In this document: one piece after another, positions 27,801 to 38,912 of the stretch
How the letters are laid out: each line of letters starts with the position of its first letter
Position numbering within the stretch: the stretch's first letter is position 1
Source: Letharia columbiana
Lineage: Eukaryota; Ascomycota; Lecanoromycetes; Lecanorales; Parmeliaceae
Assembly (NCBI RefSeq): GCF_014066305.1
Contig: NW_023501037.1
Coordinates: 1 to 64,000 of the forward strand
DNA: 64,000 bases
Reading direction: 5' to 3'
Made by a program: the position numbers and the translations under genes
The notes under the pieces: model-generated
What the model was told of the DNA's origin: nothing
The model's database searches: none
Seen by the model: only the letters and a program-made list of their open reading frames with translations

Positions 27801-28577
27801 CTCCTCTCCGCAGCCTCCCGGTGCATCTCCAAATGTTTCATGACGCTTGCCGCTGATTGGCGCATAACTGTAGTCGAGTCAACATATCGATCGGACCGAT
27901 GATGAGTGGTACGAACCTCTCCGCTGCTCCATATTTAGACCTTCAGGTCGTGGGTTGATGTCCAACAAGAAGAAAGACCCGATCTTTACCCCACGGCTTG
28001 TAGCGATGGGAGTGCCAGCATAGAACCGGTAGGCAGCGACGGAGCCATTGACGAATGGGAGATGGCAAAATCTCTCATCCTCCAACAGATCCTCGACCAC
28101 GAGGCACGGGTACTCCGATGTGGAGTCGTCCGCCGCAACCGTATATTGACATATGCTCTCCCGCATTGATACCTCGGAGCATCCGAACCAATCCGCGTGT
28201 CCATTCACATTCTTCCCATCCAGCTCTGCACCCGCCAAGAAGTATTGCGTCTCCCCATCGATCAAACTATAGGTACGCTCAGCATTCTTCAACGGACGTA
28301 ATCATCTCGGGCCTCCTGACCTGACCATCGCCCTTTTGGCCCCCAGGCGCCATGCCGCAGTCTCGGCGAAAGATACGAGTGCATCGTCGTTTTGCAAGGA
28401 GACATTGAAACCGCTATTGGGGGCATGGCTGCCTTTTGAGGGAGCGAAGAACCTGCACGCCACGGTCGGATCAGATCAAGGAGGCACAAGGAGGATTTTG
28501 CCTCGGATTCACGTAGCAACGTACTTTCGAAGTTCTTGAGAACGTTGACTTTGAGTTGGACCTCCAACCAATGGCAT
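24860..28577 (-). CDS. Hybrid histidine kinase with N-terminal GAF domain
   Basis: Five exons: 28577-28525, 28452-28321, 28266-27917, 27867-26157 and 26105-24860. The introns are 72, 54, 49 and 51 bp and all phases agree, giving 1163 aa. A GAF-like region (about 30-175; AWRLGAKRAMVSLIDGETQY) precedes a second divergent sensory stretch. The H-box SISHEFRSPLHG has its His near 519, the N-box FGNAQKYTDNG is near 670, the G1 box VKDSGRGI near 714, and GVGLGLS near 742. A C-terminal receiver (about 1015-1150) keeps the acidic pair in VDDNE, phospho-Asp in VVFMDISMPGMDG, Thr in ALTG and Lys in LTKP. Between kinase and receiver is a domain that looks like a degenerate receiver without its Asp. There is no membrane segment, so it is cytoplasmic. 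It likely feeds a YPD1-type phosphorelay. The ligand is unknown. Confidence 0.93.
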
Positions 28578-29141
28578 CGTGGAACGAGCGGACGCGACCT
28601 TGCTCTTGGGGTTGGATGCTACTGGCGAATGCCGTCTCTTCCAGGGCGTGGGCGCGCATTGGGGTCCTGCAGCCGTCGGAAACACATTGGAAGGTTCGAG
28701 AGGGGGGGGCTTGAAGAGGGTGAGGATTTTGAAATGTCAGGTGTCGTCGTGCTTTGATCGAGTCGAGAACATCAACAAGATCGCCACTAATCACGATCCG
28801 ATGAAGCGGCACTGAAGCCGCGACAAGCGCTGAAACACTCGTCTTCAACACTAAAATAGCTCAATACCAATTATACGCCTAGTGTGCCTCAAGGTCCTCA
28901 TTTTCAACAGCCTTCTCGTTCGTTCATCCCACCCTACCAAACCCGGCTGTAATGCAGATATTCATACTCTTCGCGTCTTTTACGTGGGGGCAGCAGCAGA
29001 CCTGGGGAGAGCACCGGCAACCCATCTTCTGGGGTCGTTGGAGAGATACTTTATGATATAAACATCCCCTCAATTACTATCAATCACGAAATCCTTGTCC
29101 CGTCTTTGACGCAGGTCTATACTTAAAGACATCGGGATCAA
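28578..29141. promoter_or_regulatory. Divergent promoter region between histidine kinase and zinc-finger gene
   Basis: This 564-bp interval separates divergent start codons. No gene is evident. The kinase and the zinc-finger protein could share regulation from here, which is inference. Confidence 0.5.
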
Positions 29142-30756
29142 ATGTCTTTTGGCGCTCTTCGTCGCAACGCCCGAGACCGGGAACTGATATCCACCGATAG
29201 TCGGACGACTACACGTACATTCGAGAAGTGAGCTACGTAATATTTGGGTCTTGGCATTAGCCAAAGCTCTTAGGGGTCTCCCGCCACTACTAAGCGAGGT
29301 AGTTTTCGAATGTACGACTACAGCCTCCAGTCACCACTCATCTCATACAGATTGCTCCACCTGTATTGATCCAGGATCAGGTATGCAGCTCTCGTTTATT
29401 GGCCGGACCATCTCCGAATGCACATCGTGTCCCAGCGAGCCTAATGTCGCCGGATGCTGCCGGTTCCCGGCCAACGCGGAGGAGCGTCAACATCTCTCGG
29501 AATGCATTGATGCTGGTTGCGCCGAGCCGGTTTGCGATGAGTGCACTCATCACGAAGAGTGGTGCGACGATTGCCTCGGGGACTGCGGGTCAGATTGTGG
29601 AACTTCATTTGGCTGCGACGAGCTTGACATCAGGGTTGATGATACCTACATCTTTGATGGCTCTCACTCTGAACTCTTCGGTGATCAAACAGCGCAAACT
29701 TTCGGCTTTGGCTGCCGTCTTCCCCGGCTGGCAATGGACAACACGATTACCGAATCGGCTAATTTTGGCAAAACCCTTGACGATACCAGGTCATCTACAC
29801 TTCCTGCATATAATATGAATCAGAGCTATCCGGGCTCTAAAATGCAGTCGTATCCTTCTTTCCAGACTCCTTGTGCGCCTCACACACCACTCAATGCGCC
29901 GGAAGCCACAACACCCAGCGGAGCAAGCTATGAGTCCGACTTTCTGGGACCACGCAACCATGAGCTCGCACCCGCCAATGTCTCACCCCTCGCACGTAAC
30001 AGTGATCCTCTCACATACACGTCAGACTCTACTCATGATAGCCCAGACCCGATGGACTTTTCACCAAGTGCTCATTACGATCACGTCAACCTGCTCACCG
30101 AGGAGTGTGATCCCACGAGACCGTCCCATCCTTCGTTACGCTGCCAATGGGCTGACCCGAACGGAAAGCCATGCGGGAAGAACTTGCGACTGGGTAACGA
30201 CATGCATGAACACTTGAAATCCGCTCATGGAGTCAAGAGTGGAGTCTTCTGCCGCTGGGTCGGCTGTACCGTCGGTGTCTTCGGGGCATCTTTGCACAAG
30301 TTTGCCAGCAGTGTCGAACGCCATACATGGGGTCACAGTGGTTATCGTCCTTACAAGTGCTCGGCATGCAATGAAGGTTTCGCTGCGGCCAGTGTCCGCG
30401 ATGAGCATTACACGAATATCCATTTACGCAAAAAGGTCTTCTCTTGTGACTTGTGTCCTCACCAATGCACAAGCGCTACCAACCTGAAGAGGCACAAGGA
30501 CGACAAGCACAGCGCAGATAGATTCCAGTGCGAATTCTGTAATCGAAACGACAAGCGAAGACTCTTTCCTCGCGGACCGAATCTAGCACGCCATTTCCGA
30601 AACTGCAAGTACGTGCAGGCGCAGTTCCCAGAGGCTGCTGCCGCAGGAAAAGCGAAAGCTGATTGGCTGCCACCCGGTTACAAGAGGGGGCATCATGGCA
30701 TGGACAGGGCCAAAGTCACACCTCCAAACTACTTGCTGGCGCAGATGGATACATGA
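29142..30756 (+). CDS. C2H2 zinc-finger protein with Cys-rich N-terminus
   Basis: The preferred model has exon 1 at 29142-29227, a 103-bp intron (GTGAGC...CTCCAG) and exon 2 at 29331-30756, giving 503 aa in phase. A conservative alternative starts at the internal ATG 29383 (457 aa). I favour the longer form because the Cys-rich pattern (HTDCSTCIDPG) continues upstream of that ATG. The N-terminal part holds about 17 cysteines within roughly 90 residues (CTSCP, CCRF, CDECTHHEEWCDDC). A Ser/Pro-rich linker follows. The last third has five zinc-finger-like units: RCQW...C...H...H, FCRWVGC...H...H, YKCSACNEGF...H...H, FSCDLC...H...H and FQCEFC...RHFRNC. It is probably a nuclear DNA-binding regulator. 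It ends 92 bp before the convergent DUF6604 gene. The target genes are unknown. Confidence 0.86.
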
Positions 30757-30847
30757 GAGCAGGTGTGATGTTGTTGAGACCATTGACTAAGCCCTCAATG
30801 CCGTTCAATGATCCACCTTGTTCATGGTCCAAGACTCAAAAGGCAGC

Positions 30848-33278
30848 TCAGAAAGTCTTCCACAAGAAGTCATCAACGCTTCTTTCGCCCAATACAGCGC
30901 TCATGGCTTCTTGGCATGTACTTACCAACTCTTTGAACCCGAATGGCTGCAACTTGTGTTCGTTGGCCTTGTAACGATCGGCGGCTTGAAGGATGGCATC
31001 CAAGAAGCAAAGACAGTTTCGTCCACGCTCTCCACCATCGTGGGTCTTGTCGCTTATGATGGAGATGATTTGCACACAACTCATGTAGATCTGGAAGAAG
31101 TTGACCCTTGCGATTGGAAAGGGACCGGCAAAATCTGGAAGAGTTGCTTCCTCGAGATGAGAAAATCGATGCGGGCATGACATGGACGTGTATTCCTGTG
31201 TCGGGTGGTTGTGCGCGCATGTATGCATCTCATGATCTATCTCACACGTGCCAGGACGGGCGGGAGCGTGGATACGATTCCAGAGACTTTCATTGACATG
31301 GTAGCCTTTCTCCTTGATGTGATAGAAGAGCGATATTTTGCAGTAGGCGAATCTTGTGTCGTTTGCCTCCTTTCGTAATCCCAATCCGGCAGTGGCTTTT
31401 GCGGTGTGAGCTGGGACGGCCATATGGTGAGAGCCAGACCTGTGGTCCGACCCATCAGATCTGAACTTCAATCTTCCACCCATATACCTGATGCAGCAAG
31501 CTTTGAAGTTTCGACTCGGCCGACCACCTGGAAACAGCACGTCATTGAATGTATTACGGAGCTGCTCGAGCAAAGGTATCGACCTGAAGCCGGTGAGCTC
31601 TCTCAGAGCATGATATACGTGGACGACAGATCCCACGTAATGCCGATAACTGAACAAGCGCAGGCCATAGTAGAACAGGGTCTCATGCATCTCGAGTATA
31701 TGAGATCCGGAAACCCAAGGTGACTGGAAGTACAGATCAAAGCACTTCTCCTGGAGGAAGGTATTCAGGTCCAGTTCGAGGTTTCCCAAATGAAACGCCA
31801 GGGTTTGGGGGCATCGGCACGGCATACTGGAGTCTTCGAGTACGGTGTGTACGCTGTGTAGCGCTTCCTGTGCGAGCTTGAGTGCTTGCAACCGACAGCT
31901 TGGAGGTGCGCACACCCCTTGGCATGCCAACATGAAGCTCTTGTAGGCATCCAGGAGCATGCGAAGCCCAAAGGCGCAGCGAAGACCGTTGACATTGTTC
32001 TCCTCATGTGTGAGGAAGTATCCGATATCTGCATACAAGGGCGATCCCGCACGAACTATATCTGTCGGCAGGCATTTGGCTTGCACATGCTGTTTGATGT
32101 TATACAATATCATGCTCAGACACTTTTCGTCCGCTTCCCCCGAGTTCGGTCCTATTCGAAGAAGTATGTTTGAAGGCTTCGGTGTGCAGACCATCTCACT
32201 TCCATGCTTCGTCGATCCATGCTTCGTCGCTCGGATGCTATCCTTCAGGTGCAACAGCAGGTGCCACGACTGTTGCAAGTTTTCGATTGCTTGCGTCCCT
32301 GGATGTTCCGCGACGACCTTCACGTCGGTGGATCCCATTGGAGCGTCTTGCATTCCCATCAACTTCGCGCGCAATGCCCCAGGGTCGGAGCCATCGCATA
32401 AAAGATCAAGTCGCTGCTCAACGCTTTCGAACCTCGCAAAAGCAACATTCGTCATGAGAGCCGCCATCACCAGGGGGGTGTCACCCTTTCCGGCCTGCTC
32501 CCAGACCCCCTTTGTCGCAAGCAGTAGATCATCCATCTCCTGGAAAACATCGATCAGACTAGATGACGACGACAACGAAGGGAGATATACCTGTAGCTCC
32601 TTGCAGATCTCAAAGGCATCACCCAACGGGTCATCAATGAGTCGAGGGGTATCGTCAGTCCTTGGCAACGTAGCGACACCTTGTCTTGCACCTTCTCCAT
32701 CACGATGATCGTTTGGCAGGTCATATCCGCAGTCACAGCAAGTGTCCGTCGTGCCAGGATTGAGGGCCGCAAATCGATTTTCCCAGACCGCTTGACTTTT
32801 CTGCCTACCCGTTCGCTTGCGGTCCTCCACGGGCTTGGCACAACATTCGTAGAGGTCGGTATAAATCTTGGTCAGGCTGCATCATCACCCCACGCCGGTC
32901 AGCAGTGCACAGGGAGCGAGACGTACCTACTCACCTTTCCGTAAAGAACTCGTGGTTGACGGTATCTTCAACGGTCACCTCGGGGCCACTTTTCGTCCTG
33001 AAGAAATTGCTGAGTTGTGTACGAGCGGCTATTACCTGGCGGAACTGAAAGTCAATGGAGTCTGGCATGACCACCGCCTTCTTTTGTACCACTTCCGCCA
33101 GGCCCAGCAGGTCCCTGATGGAGATGTTATGGAGACTTTTGATTTTGTTCGTGCCATGGCTCATCAACCAGGCAATTATTGCTCTCGTGTCTTGTTTGTA
33201 CTGAACGTAGAGGTCGAAGAGGGAGGGAGGGATTCGTCCTCCGCTTGGAGGAGGTGGATGCGAGGTACCGAGCAGCAT
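30848..33278 (-). CDS. DUF6604-domain protein, 790 aa
   Basis: Exon 1 is 33278-32935, followed by a 58-bp intron (GTGAGT...GATGCAG, 32877-32934) and exon 2 at 32876-30848, in phase. The N-terminus carries SLFDLYVQYKQDTRAIIAWL and a following IRDLLGLAEVVQKKAVVMP...FRQVIAARTQLSNFF. This is the usual start of the fungal DUF6604 family: Tyr-Lys-x-Asp-Thr, then a helix with paired charged residues. The rest is helical with scattered Cys and no catalytic motif that I recognise. Related proteins are common in Dothideomycetes and Eurotiomycetes, with no known function. It is convergent with the zinc-finger gene and divergent from the ZIP transporter. Confidence 0.85.
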
Positions 33279-33909
33279 GTTCCCGTTCCCGCCGCTACTT
33301 GCATTTCATCTCCGAGATGCCCGTGTAATTGTGATACTGTATGCGGAAGATTGGTGGTTTCTTGGAGTGAGCGAAAGATTCAAGAGATTTACAATGTAAA
33401 AATTCGAAGGAGTGTTCCTTGATGCAAAGATGATGGTGATTAGCAGAAGAATGACAAATGCGCGGTTTGGAAGCTTGATCGGAAGTCGTATATGGCAAAC
33501 AATTAGAGGACCTTGACAGCTTCTAGTCAACGGGTAAGCGTATCGTTGTCTTTGAGGACTTTCCGCCGAAGGAGTCCTCCAATGATGGTTTGAGGAAGTT
33601 ATGGTTGGGTGATTGCGGGCTTATCTTCATGCATAAAGAAGTAAGATTACACAAGGTCCTCATTCGACTAGTGCGTTCTTGGCCAGTTCATGGATTATTC
33701 ACCACGGTACACAATATATTGTAAGATTAACATCAAGGTCCTCAACTTAGCCTTGCCTGTCTATCATTGGGTCACTACCAATGTCCCCCCTCCCTCTCCC
33801 CCCACGATAATTCTCCTTCACCTTGATCCTCTGCATCCACAATTTTATACTCCCACCACTTCACTATTCCACCAAGGTATTCCAAACACCTCCTCATCTT
33901 ACCACAACC
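33279..33909. promoter_or_regulatory. Divergent promoter region, DUF6604 gene and ZIP gene
   Basis: This 631-bp region lies between divergent starts. It contains a pyrimidine-rich stretch at about 33785-33900 just before the transporter ATG, typical of strong fungal promoters. No other gene is seen. Confidence 0.5.
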
Positions 33910-35016
33910 ATGTCTGCCACCGACTTTGGCACCGCAAACTTCAACTCTTCCAACGTCGACCTCGCAACAGCCGACCCCCGCGATGTCATCTGCGCCATCG
34001 CCGCCTCCGCCAACGAATACAACGGCCAGCTCGGCGCCCGCATATCAGCCCTCTTCGTCATCATGGCCGTTTCTACCTGCGCCACCTTCTTCCCCGTCAT
34101 CGCCAAAAGAGTCCCACGACTCCACGTACCCCTCTACGTCTACCTCTTCGCCCGCTACTTCGGCGCCGGCGTCATCGTCGCCACGGCCTTTATCCATCTC
34201 TTGGACCCGGCATACGGCGAGATAGGGCCCAATACCTGTGTGGGTATGACGGGAGGTTGGGCGCAGTACTCGTGGTGTCCCGCCATCGTCCTCACCTCTG
34301 TCATGATGATCTTTCTACTGGACTTTGGAGCCGAGCGCTTCGTGGAGATCAAATACAACGTGCGCACGGAGCAGGACATCCAAGCCGCCGTCACGGGCGT
34401 CGAAGACGGGAACGAACCTAATGGTCCTCATGGCATACCAACAACGGACACGTCTCCCGCGAAAAACGATTACGAAAAAGGTTTCTCCGAGGAAATCGAA
34501 TTCGGCGACACCGAAGCCGGCCGCCTCGCATTCAAGCAGCAGATCGCCGCCTTCCTGATCCTCGAATTCGGCGTCATATTCCACTCCGTGATCATCGGGC
34601 TGAACCTCGGCGTCGTCGGCTCCGAATTCAGCACCCTCTACGCCGTCCTCGTCTTCCATCAATCCTTCGAAGGTCTCGGCATCGGTGCGCGCATGTCCGC
34701 CATCCCCTTTAAACCTGGAGTATGGCTTCCGTGGATCCTGTGCTCCGCGTACGGCTTGACGACGCCCATCGCCATCGCCATCGGACTCGGGCTACGCACG
34801 ACGTACAATCCGAATTCCTTCACGGCCAACGTTGTCAGTGGGGTGCTGGATTCGATGAGCGCAGGGATCTTGATCTACACGGGGCTCGTGGAGTTGTTGG
34901 CGAGGGATTTCCTGTTCAACCCGTTGCGGACGAGGGATGGTAAAAGGTTGGCATTTATGATGGGGACGACTTTCCTGGGAGCGGGCATCATGGCCCTGCT
35001 CGGGAAATGGGCTTGA
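33910..35016 (+). CDS. ZIP-family zinc transporter (ZRT1/ZRT2-like)
   Basis: An intronless gene of 368 codons. I chose the ATG at 33910 (MSATDFGTANF), which sits in an accacaaccATG context. It has eight predicted membrane helices. The ZIP signature is intact: FHSVIIGLNLGV in helix IV and HQSFEGLGIGARM in helix V supply the His, Asn and Glu metal ligands of the transport path. The cytosolic loop after helix III (about 150-215) is acidic and, unusually for ZIPs, contains few histidines. The family takes Zn2+ (sometimes Fe2+) into the cytosol across the plasma membrane. High-affinity members in fungi are induced by zinc starvation through a Zap1-type factor. I did not find a clear Zap1 site in the promoter. 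Confidence 0.95.
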   Translation: MSATDFGTANFNSSNVDLATADPRDVICAIAASANEYNGQLGARISALFVIMAVSTCATFFPVIAKRVPRLHVPLYVYLFARYFGAGVIVATAFIHLLDPAYGEIGPNTCVGMTGGWAQYSWCPAIVLTSVMMIFLLDFGAERFVEIKYNVRTEQDIQAAVTGVEDGNEPNGPHGIPTTDTSPAKNDYEKGFSEEIEFGDTEAGRLAFKQQIAAFLILEFGVIFHSVIIGLNLGVVGSEFSTLYAVLVFHQSFEGLGIGARMSAIPFKPGVWLPWILCSAYGLTTPIAIAIGLGLRTTYNPNSFTANVVSGVLDSMSAGILIYTGLVELLARDFLFNPLRTRDGKRLAFMMGTTFLGAGIMALLGKWA

Positions 35017-37521
35017 GGTTGATGGACAGAGGGTATGGATTCGAGGGGGGGGTGGATTGGCTGTATTTTTGTTATCATGGAGGCTTTGTCGGAAGGTTTG
35101 AAGGGCGGAATAGAGGTTTTGTATTTAGCTTATCCTGTGTATAGCCGGTCTGGACTTTGACACATAACCTTGTTTACATTTCTTCCATCTTGGAGTCGCT
35201 GTGTAATCACTCAGTGGTGGATTAAGTGCCCTGATATCGAGCGCGACCGGACAGCCTTGGATTCCTTCACCTCGACGGATTTTCCGTGTTTCTTCGGATA
35301 CTGTCGTGTTAACTGAGCCCCTCATCAAAGCCAGGTATTCTACACTCGTATCCCCATAAATACCTACCTATCTACGCACAGCCACCCAAATTGTAGTGGG
35401 AATCCATCGGCCGGTCCTTTCACATAAGCGGATAACTCACCCGCTCCAACCATCCAAAAAAGCACTTCCCATGCCGCCGCACCTTTTCCATCCAGCTTCT
35501 CGGGGCCCTTTAGATCTTCTGAGTAAGATCACAACGCCCGACGTTCTTTCAGAATATACATGGATACATATAACTCTATTTGCCTCCGTTGACCTCCTTG
35601 GAAAGAAGCATGCTAGATACTGTACATCCGAGTTTGAGGGTTGTACGCGTAAGGGTTCGGGATGTGTGTATAGATATATGTTGCAGAAATGGTGGGTGCG
35701 GTGATGGCTTTCATCGTCATATACGCCTTGTAGGTTTGTCTTGTGACAGGTAGGGTTGGTAAGGTCTTATTCTAAAGAATTATTCTAGGTGGGGAAGGGT
35801 GAGGGCGGCATGCCGTCTCTTTAGACTCGATCGTTGACGCTTCCCATACCGAGGCTGCCATTCCAAGGAAATCGAGACGTTTCCAGGCCGACGTGGAGCG
35901 TTTGGAACCGCCGACCAACGTAATACTGTCAAATCATTGTCTCGATGATAGTCAGAAGAGAATGTTTCAAGGTGGCGTTTATTCCTGGTAACCGCTGAAG
36001 TGTCATTCGTTCAGGTAATCATTGACAAGTTATAACTTACTCTAATGTTTATTCTTCACGATGGGTGCCGTCATTATAATTTCAATTAGGTTACTCCAAT
36101 CGGTGCTCCTGCTATACAATGTGGGGTATGACAGGTCTTCATTTACCGCAGACGCCTGACATCGCCGCAACCCTTTTCTATCGCATCACCACGACCTATC
36201 CTGCCATTGTATTCACTAGCATCGGCATAGAATTGATTTTCGTTCCCTTCTTCATCTGCATTCGGTAGTGGGACGCTCTCCGAACATATGTTCAGCGCGA
36301 CGATAAGTAGTAAAACCCACCGTGGCTTTTGAAGATTCTGGGGATGTATCGAGTTCCTACACAAAGAATCCAATTAAAGCTATCTCGAGAAACCTTCACT
36401 CTTTCGAAAGCGACGAGAATAGAAACATTGACCATGGCGAGAAAGCCACCGGACGAACCACCGGAGATGCAACATTTGACGCAGGTTTGGTCCGAGGGAC
36501 CCGAAAGTATGAATGCAGGGAATGCCGGCGCTCGAGGCGGGTCTGTGGTCGACGATCAGTCAGAGCCCACAGCTGCCGCAGATACAATCTCATAGTCAAG
36601 TGGAGGCGATCCGCTTTCTAGATACGGGACCAACATGCCGTCAAGAGCAGAGAGTTGGCGACGCAATCCCGACAGGGAAGACAATTACTAACAATCAGAC
36701 TCCGCTCCCGACAGACGGCGCATGAGTAAAGGCTACCTATTAGGATGGGTATTAGCAACCGTAAGGACACATCGTACTCCAGGTAATCTTACTCACCAAA
36801 GGCTTCATACAGTCTTCCGGCTCCTTTAAGGTTTTGCCAGAATTACTGTCATGTTGAGCCCGCCTAGACTTGAGCAGCAGCAACTTTTTTCTATCGAGGT
36901 CAATTGGTGAAATACTTATGGACCTATCAATGGGTGTGAGTCTTGAGAGAGCTCAAACTGCATAGGGGGCTGAGATATTTGCTCCAGACATCCAACGGTC
37001 CACAAATACCTACCAGATAGGGCAAATAACAGCCGTGGAAAGTCTCTGACGGTATCGGTGGGCTATCTATGGACTTGAAGACTAACGGCATTGGTCTTTG
37101 GGTACGATGGAGTCCTAAGCCGCGGCCTCCTCCCAAACACGCTGTCCACGCTTGTATATGGCCTTGGAATAACTTTTTCAAAATAGATCGCATGCTTTGA
37201 TACAAATATTCTTTGATCGCAATGCCCGATATAAAAACACAACAAAGGCTTCATTACATCTTTATATCGTTGAACAAGCCGCCTTCTACGCTGAAGCCGA
37301 CTCGATAAAGAAAAAAGCAAACGGACAAGCTTGTTCTGAAAGAGCGAATAACAAAGGGACGTCTTCACACAAATCCGCATGGCTCGAAGACTTCCTTGCC
37401 ATGTTCTTAATGATTGATTGTAAACACTGGTTTCGTGTGAACGATGATGAACATTGATTGCCAAATCAAGAATTGTTTCGTGTAAGACTGTGCCTCCGCG
37501 CTCCTACTGCGCATCTTCGTC
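35017..37521. other. 2.5-kb intergenic region
   Basis: No supported gene. A short minus-strand frame at 36143-36340 carries a hydrophobic segment (WVLLLIVALNICSESVPLP) followed by an acidic tail. It has no in-frame ATG, and the upstream exon could not be settled. The rest shows only short overlapping frames. Confidence 0.5.
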
Positions 37522-38499
37522 ATGTCTGACCTGAAAAAGATCCTTAATGATCCATCCCAACCTTCAGAGTCCACCCTGTCCATTCTGTTCAATGCCGGTG
37601 ACGCAGGCGATACCTTCCAGCGCGATATATTCCAATACCTTAACATTTGGGATGCCAAAAATATACGGATTGCAAGCAGACGTCTCGACCAAATTGTCAG
37701 AGGAGTGCCTATGTGGCAGACGCATGACAGACATGGTAACCTCATCTATACCCGCAATAGGCCTACGAACTCAACTGCTCCCACAACCCGTTCGACGCTG
37801 CGTTGGCTCGGAGCGCGTTGTAACGGGGAGCGATTTCCTGGACGAATCCCGTGCCAGACAGATCCCCTTACCAGCCTCCAAGTTAAAACGTGCACCGGCA
37901 TTCCGCCACCGTTGAACGCCAGCCCTCCTCGGGCTTATCCATGTTGTGGCGATGTCTGCACTAGTTGTGTCAGCAGTGTGGCTAATCACTGGAGCGGTCT
38001 CGAGAGCCAGGCAATCAGGAAAGCTCATCGGACCAAGCTGTGCAGACAATGTCAGCTCTACGAGGCAAGGCGCCACCCGTGCGGTTACTCGGGCTGTGTT
38101 TGTCGGTCGTTGCTGAGCGATGGTTGGAAATGCTGGTCATGTCGGCACGAGACTCTCAGACAAGTAAGGAACAAAAGCACGAGACAATGGACATTGATTC
38201 GGGAATTCCATCGAGATCGTCAAGGGAGGAAGATCTCTGATCCCGATAGACCTCCGACATCCAAACCGGTTTGTCCTGGCTGCGCTCGATCTTTCATTAA
38301 CCGGGACCTCCAGATTAGTCATGTAACCTATTGCATGTCGTGCAATGGCGTCATCGTTAAAGCAAGTGTGGGGCCTGACTATCGTCCCACAGAGCTAATG
38401 CCTACTCGGCCAGTGAGATGGTCGGCACGAATCGCTGCTAAATATGCCACGACGCCCCCGCTGGACTTTAAAGCGATCAAGACCCCCAGACGTTCATGA
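37522..38499 (+). CDS. Cys-rich F-box-like protein, 325 aa
   Basis: A single exon from ATG 37522. Residues about 30-65 (DTFQRDIFQYLNIWDAKNIR) look like a weak F-box: a short helical start followed by a leucine/isoleucine pattern. The middle has paired cysteines that could bind zinc: CCGDVCTSC (about 141-149), LCRQCQLY, CGYSGCVC and WKCWSCRHE. A further CPGC...H...YCMSC lies near residues 265-288. Proteins of this size with an F-box-like start and Cys pairs are numerous and uncharacterised in filamentous ascomycetes. The role is possibly substrate recruitment to SCF ubiquitin ligase, which is inference only. Confidence 0.7.
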   Translation: MSDLKKILNDPSQPSESTLSILFNAGDAGDTFQRDIFQYLNIWDAKNIRIASRRLDQIVRGVPMWQTHDRHGNLIYTRNRPTNSTAPTTRSTLRWLGARCNGERFPGRIPCQTDPLTSLQVKTCTGIPPPLNASPPRAYPCCGDVCTSCVSSVANHWSGLESQAIRKAHRTKLCRQCQLYEARRHPCGYSGCVCRSLLSDGWKCWSCRHETLRQVRNKSTRQWTLIREFHRDRQGRKISDPDRPPTSKPVCPGCARSFINRDLQISHVTYCMSCNGVIVKASVGPDYRPTELMPTRPVRWSARIAAKYATTPPLDFKAIKTPRRS

Positions 38500-38912
38500 G
38501 CGCACAGCTCCGGATGTGATGAATCTCGCCCCAAAGCCCGAGCGTGGGAAACAAAGCCAAACTCGAGTCGAGACGGAAGGCTTGGATAAAAACTCGGTCG
38601 ATTGGGTGTTGGTGTATCCTGATTTATGTTGTCTTTGCGGGACAAAGATACTGCATGATCGGCGTGAGATGTATCAAAGACGAATATAACAAAGACATAC
38701 AGCCTGCACAATGCTATTCGTAACAAAGCTTTTGACAATCGTATTATGTAGACTGTATCATTAGCACATTGTCTATGAATCCGCTTGATAACACTTTCCG
38801 GAACACCAAAATCCTAGTACTTCTCTTCATTGCCCAACTTGTATTATCCCTTCCTACATCATTCCTAACCACACTCGAGACCACTAATTTCCCATTCTAG
38901 CAATCTGCAACG
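38500..38912. other. Intergenic, no feature seen
   Basis: This 413-bp interval between two same-strand genes probably holds the 3' end of the F-box-like gene and the promoter of the membrane protein gene. A pyrimidine-rich track precedes the next ATG. Confidence 0.45.

Noticed and set aside
36143..36373. Hydrophobic minus-strand frame that looks like a small secreted peptide
   Set aside because: No in-frame ATG before the upstream stop, and no upstream exon with matching phase was convincing.
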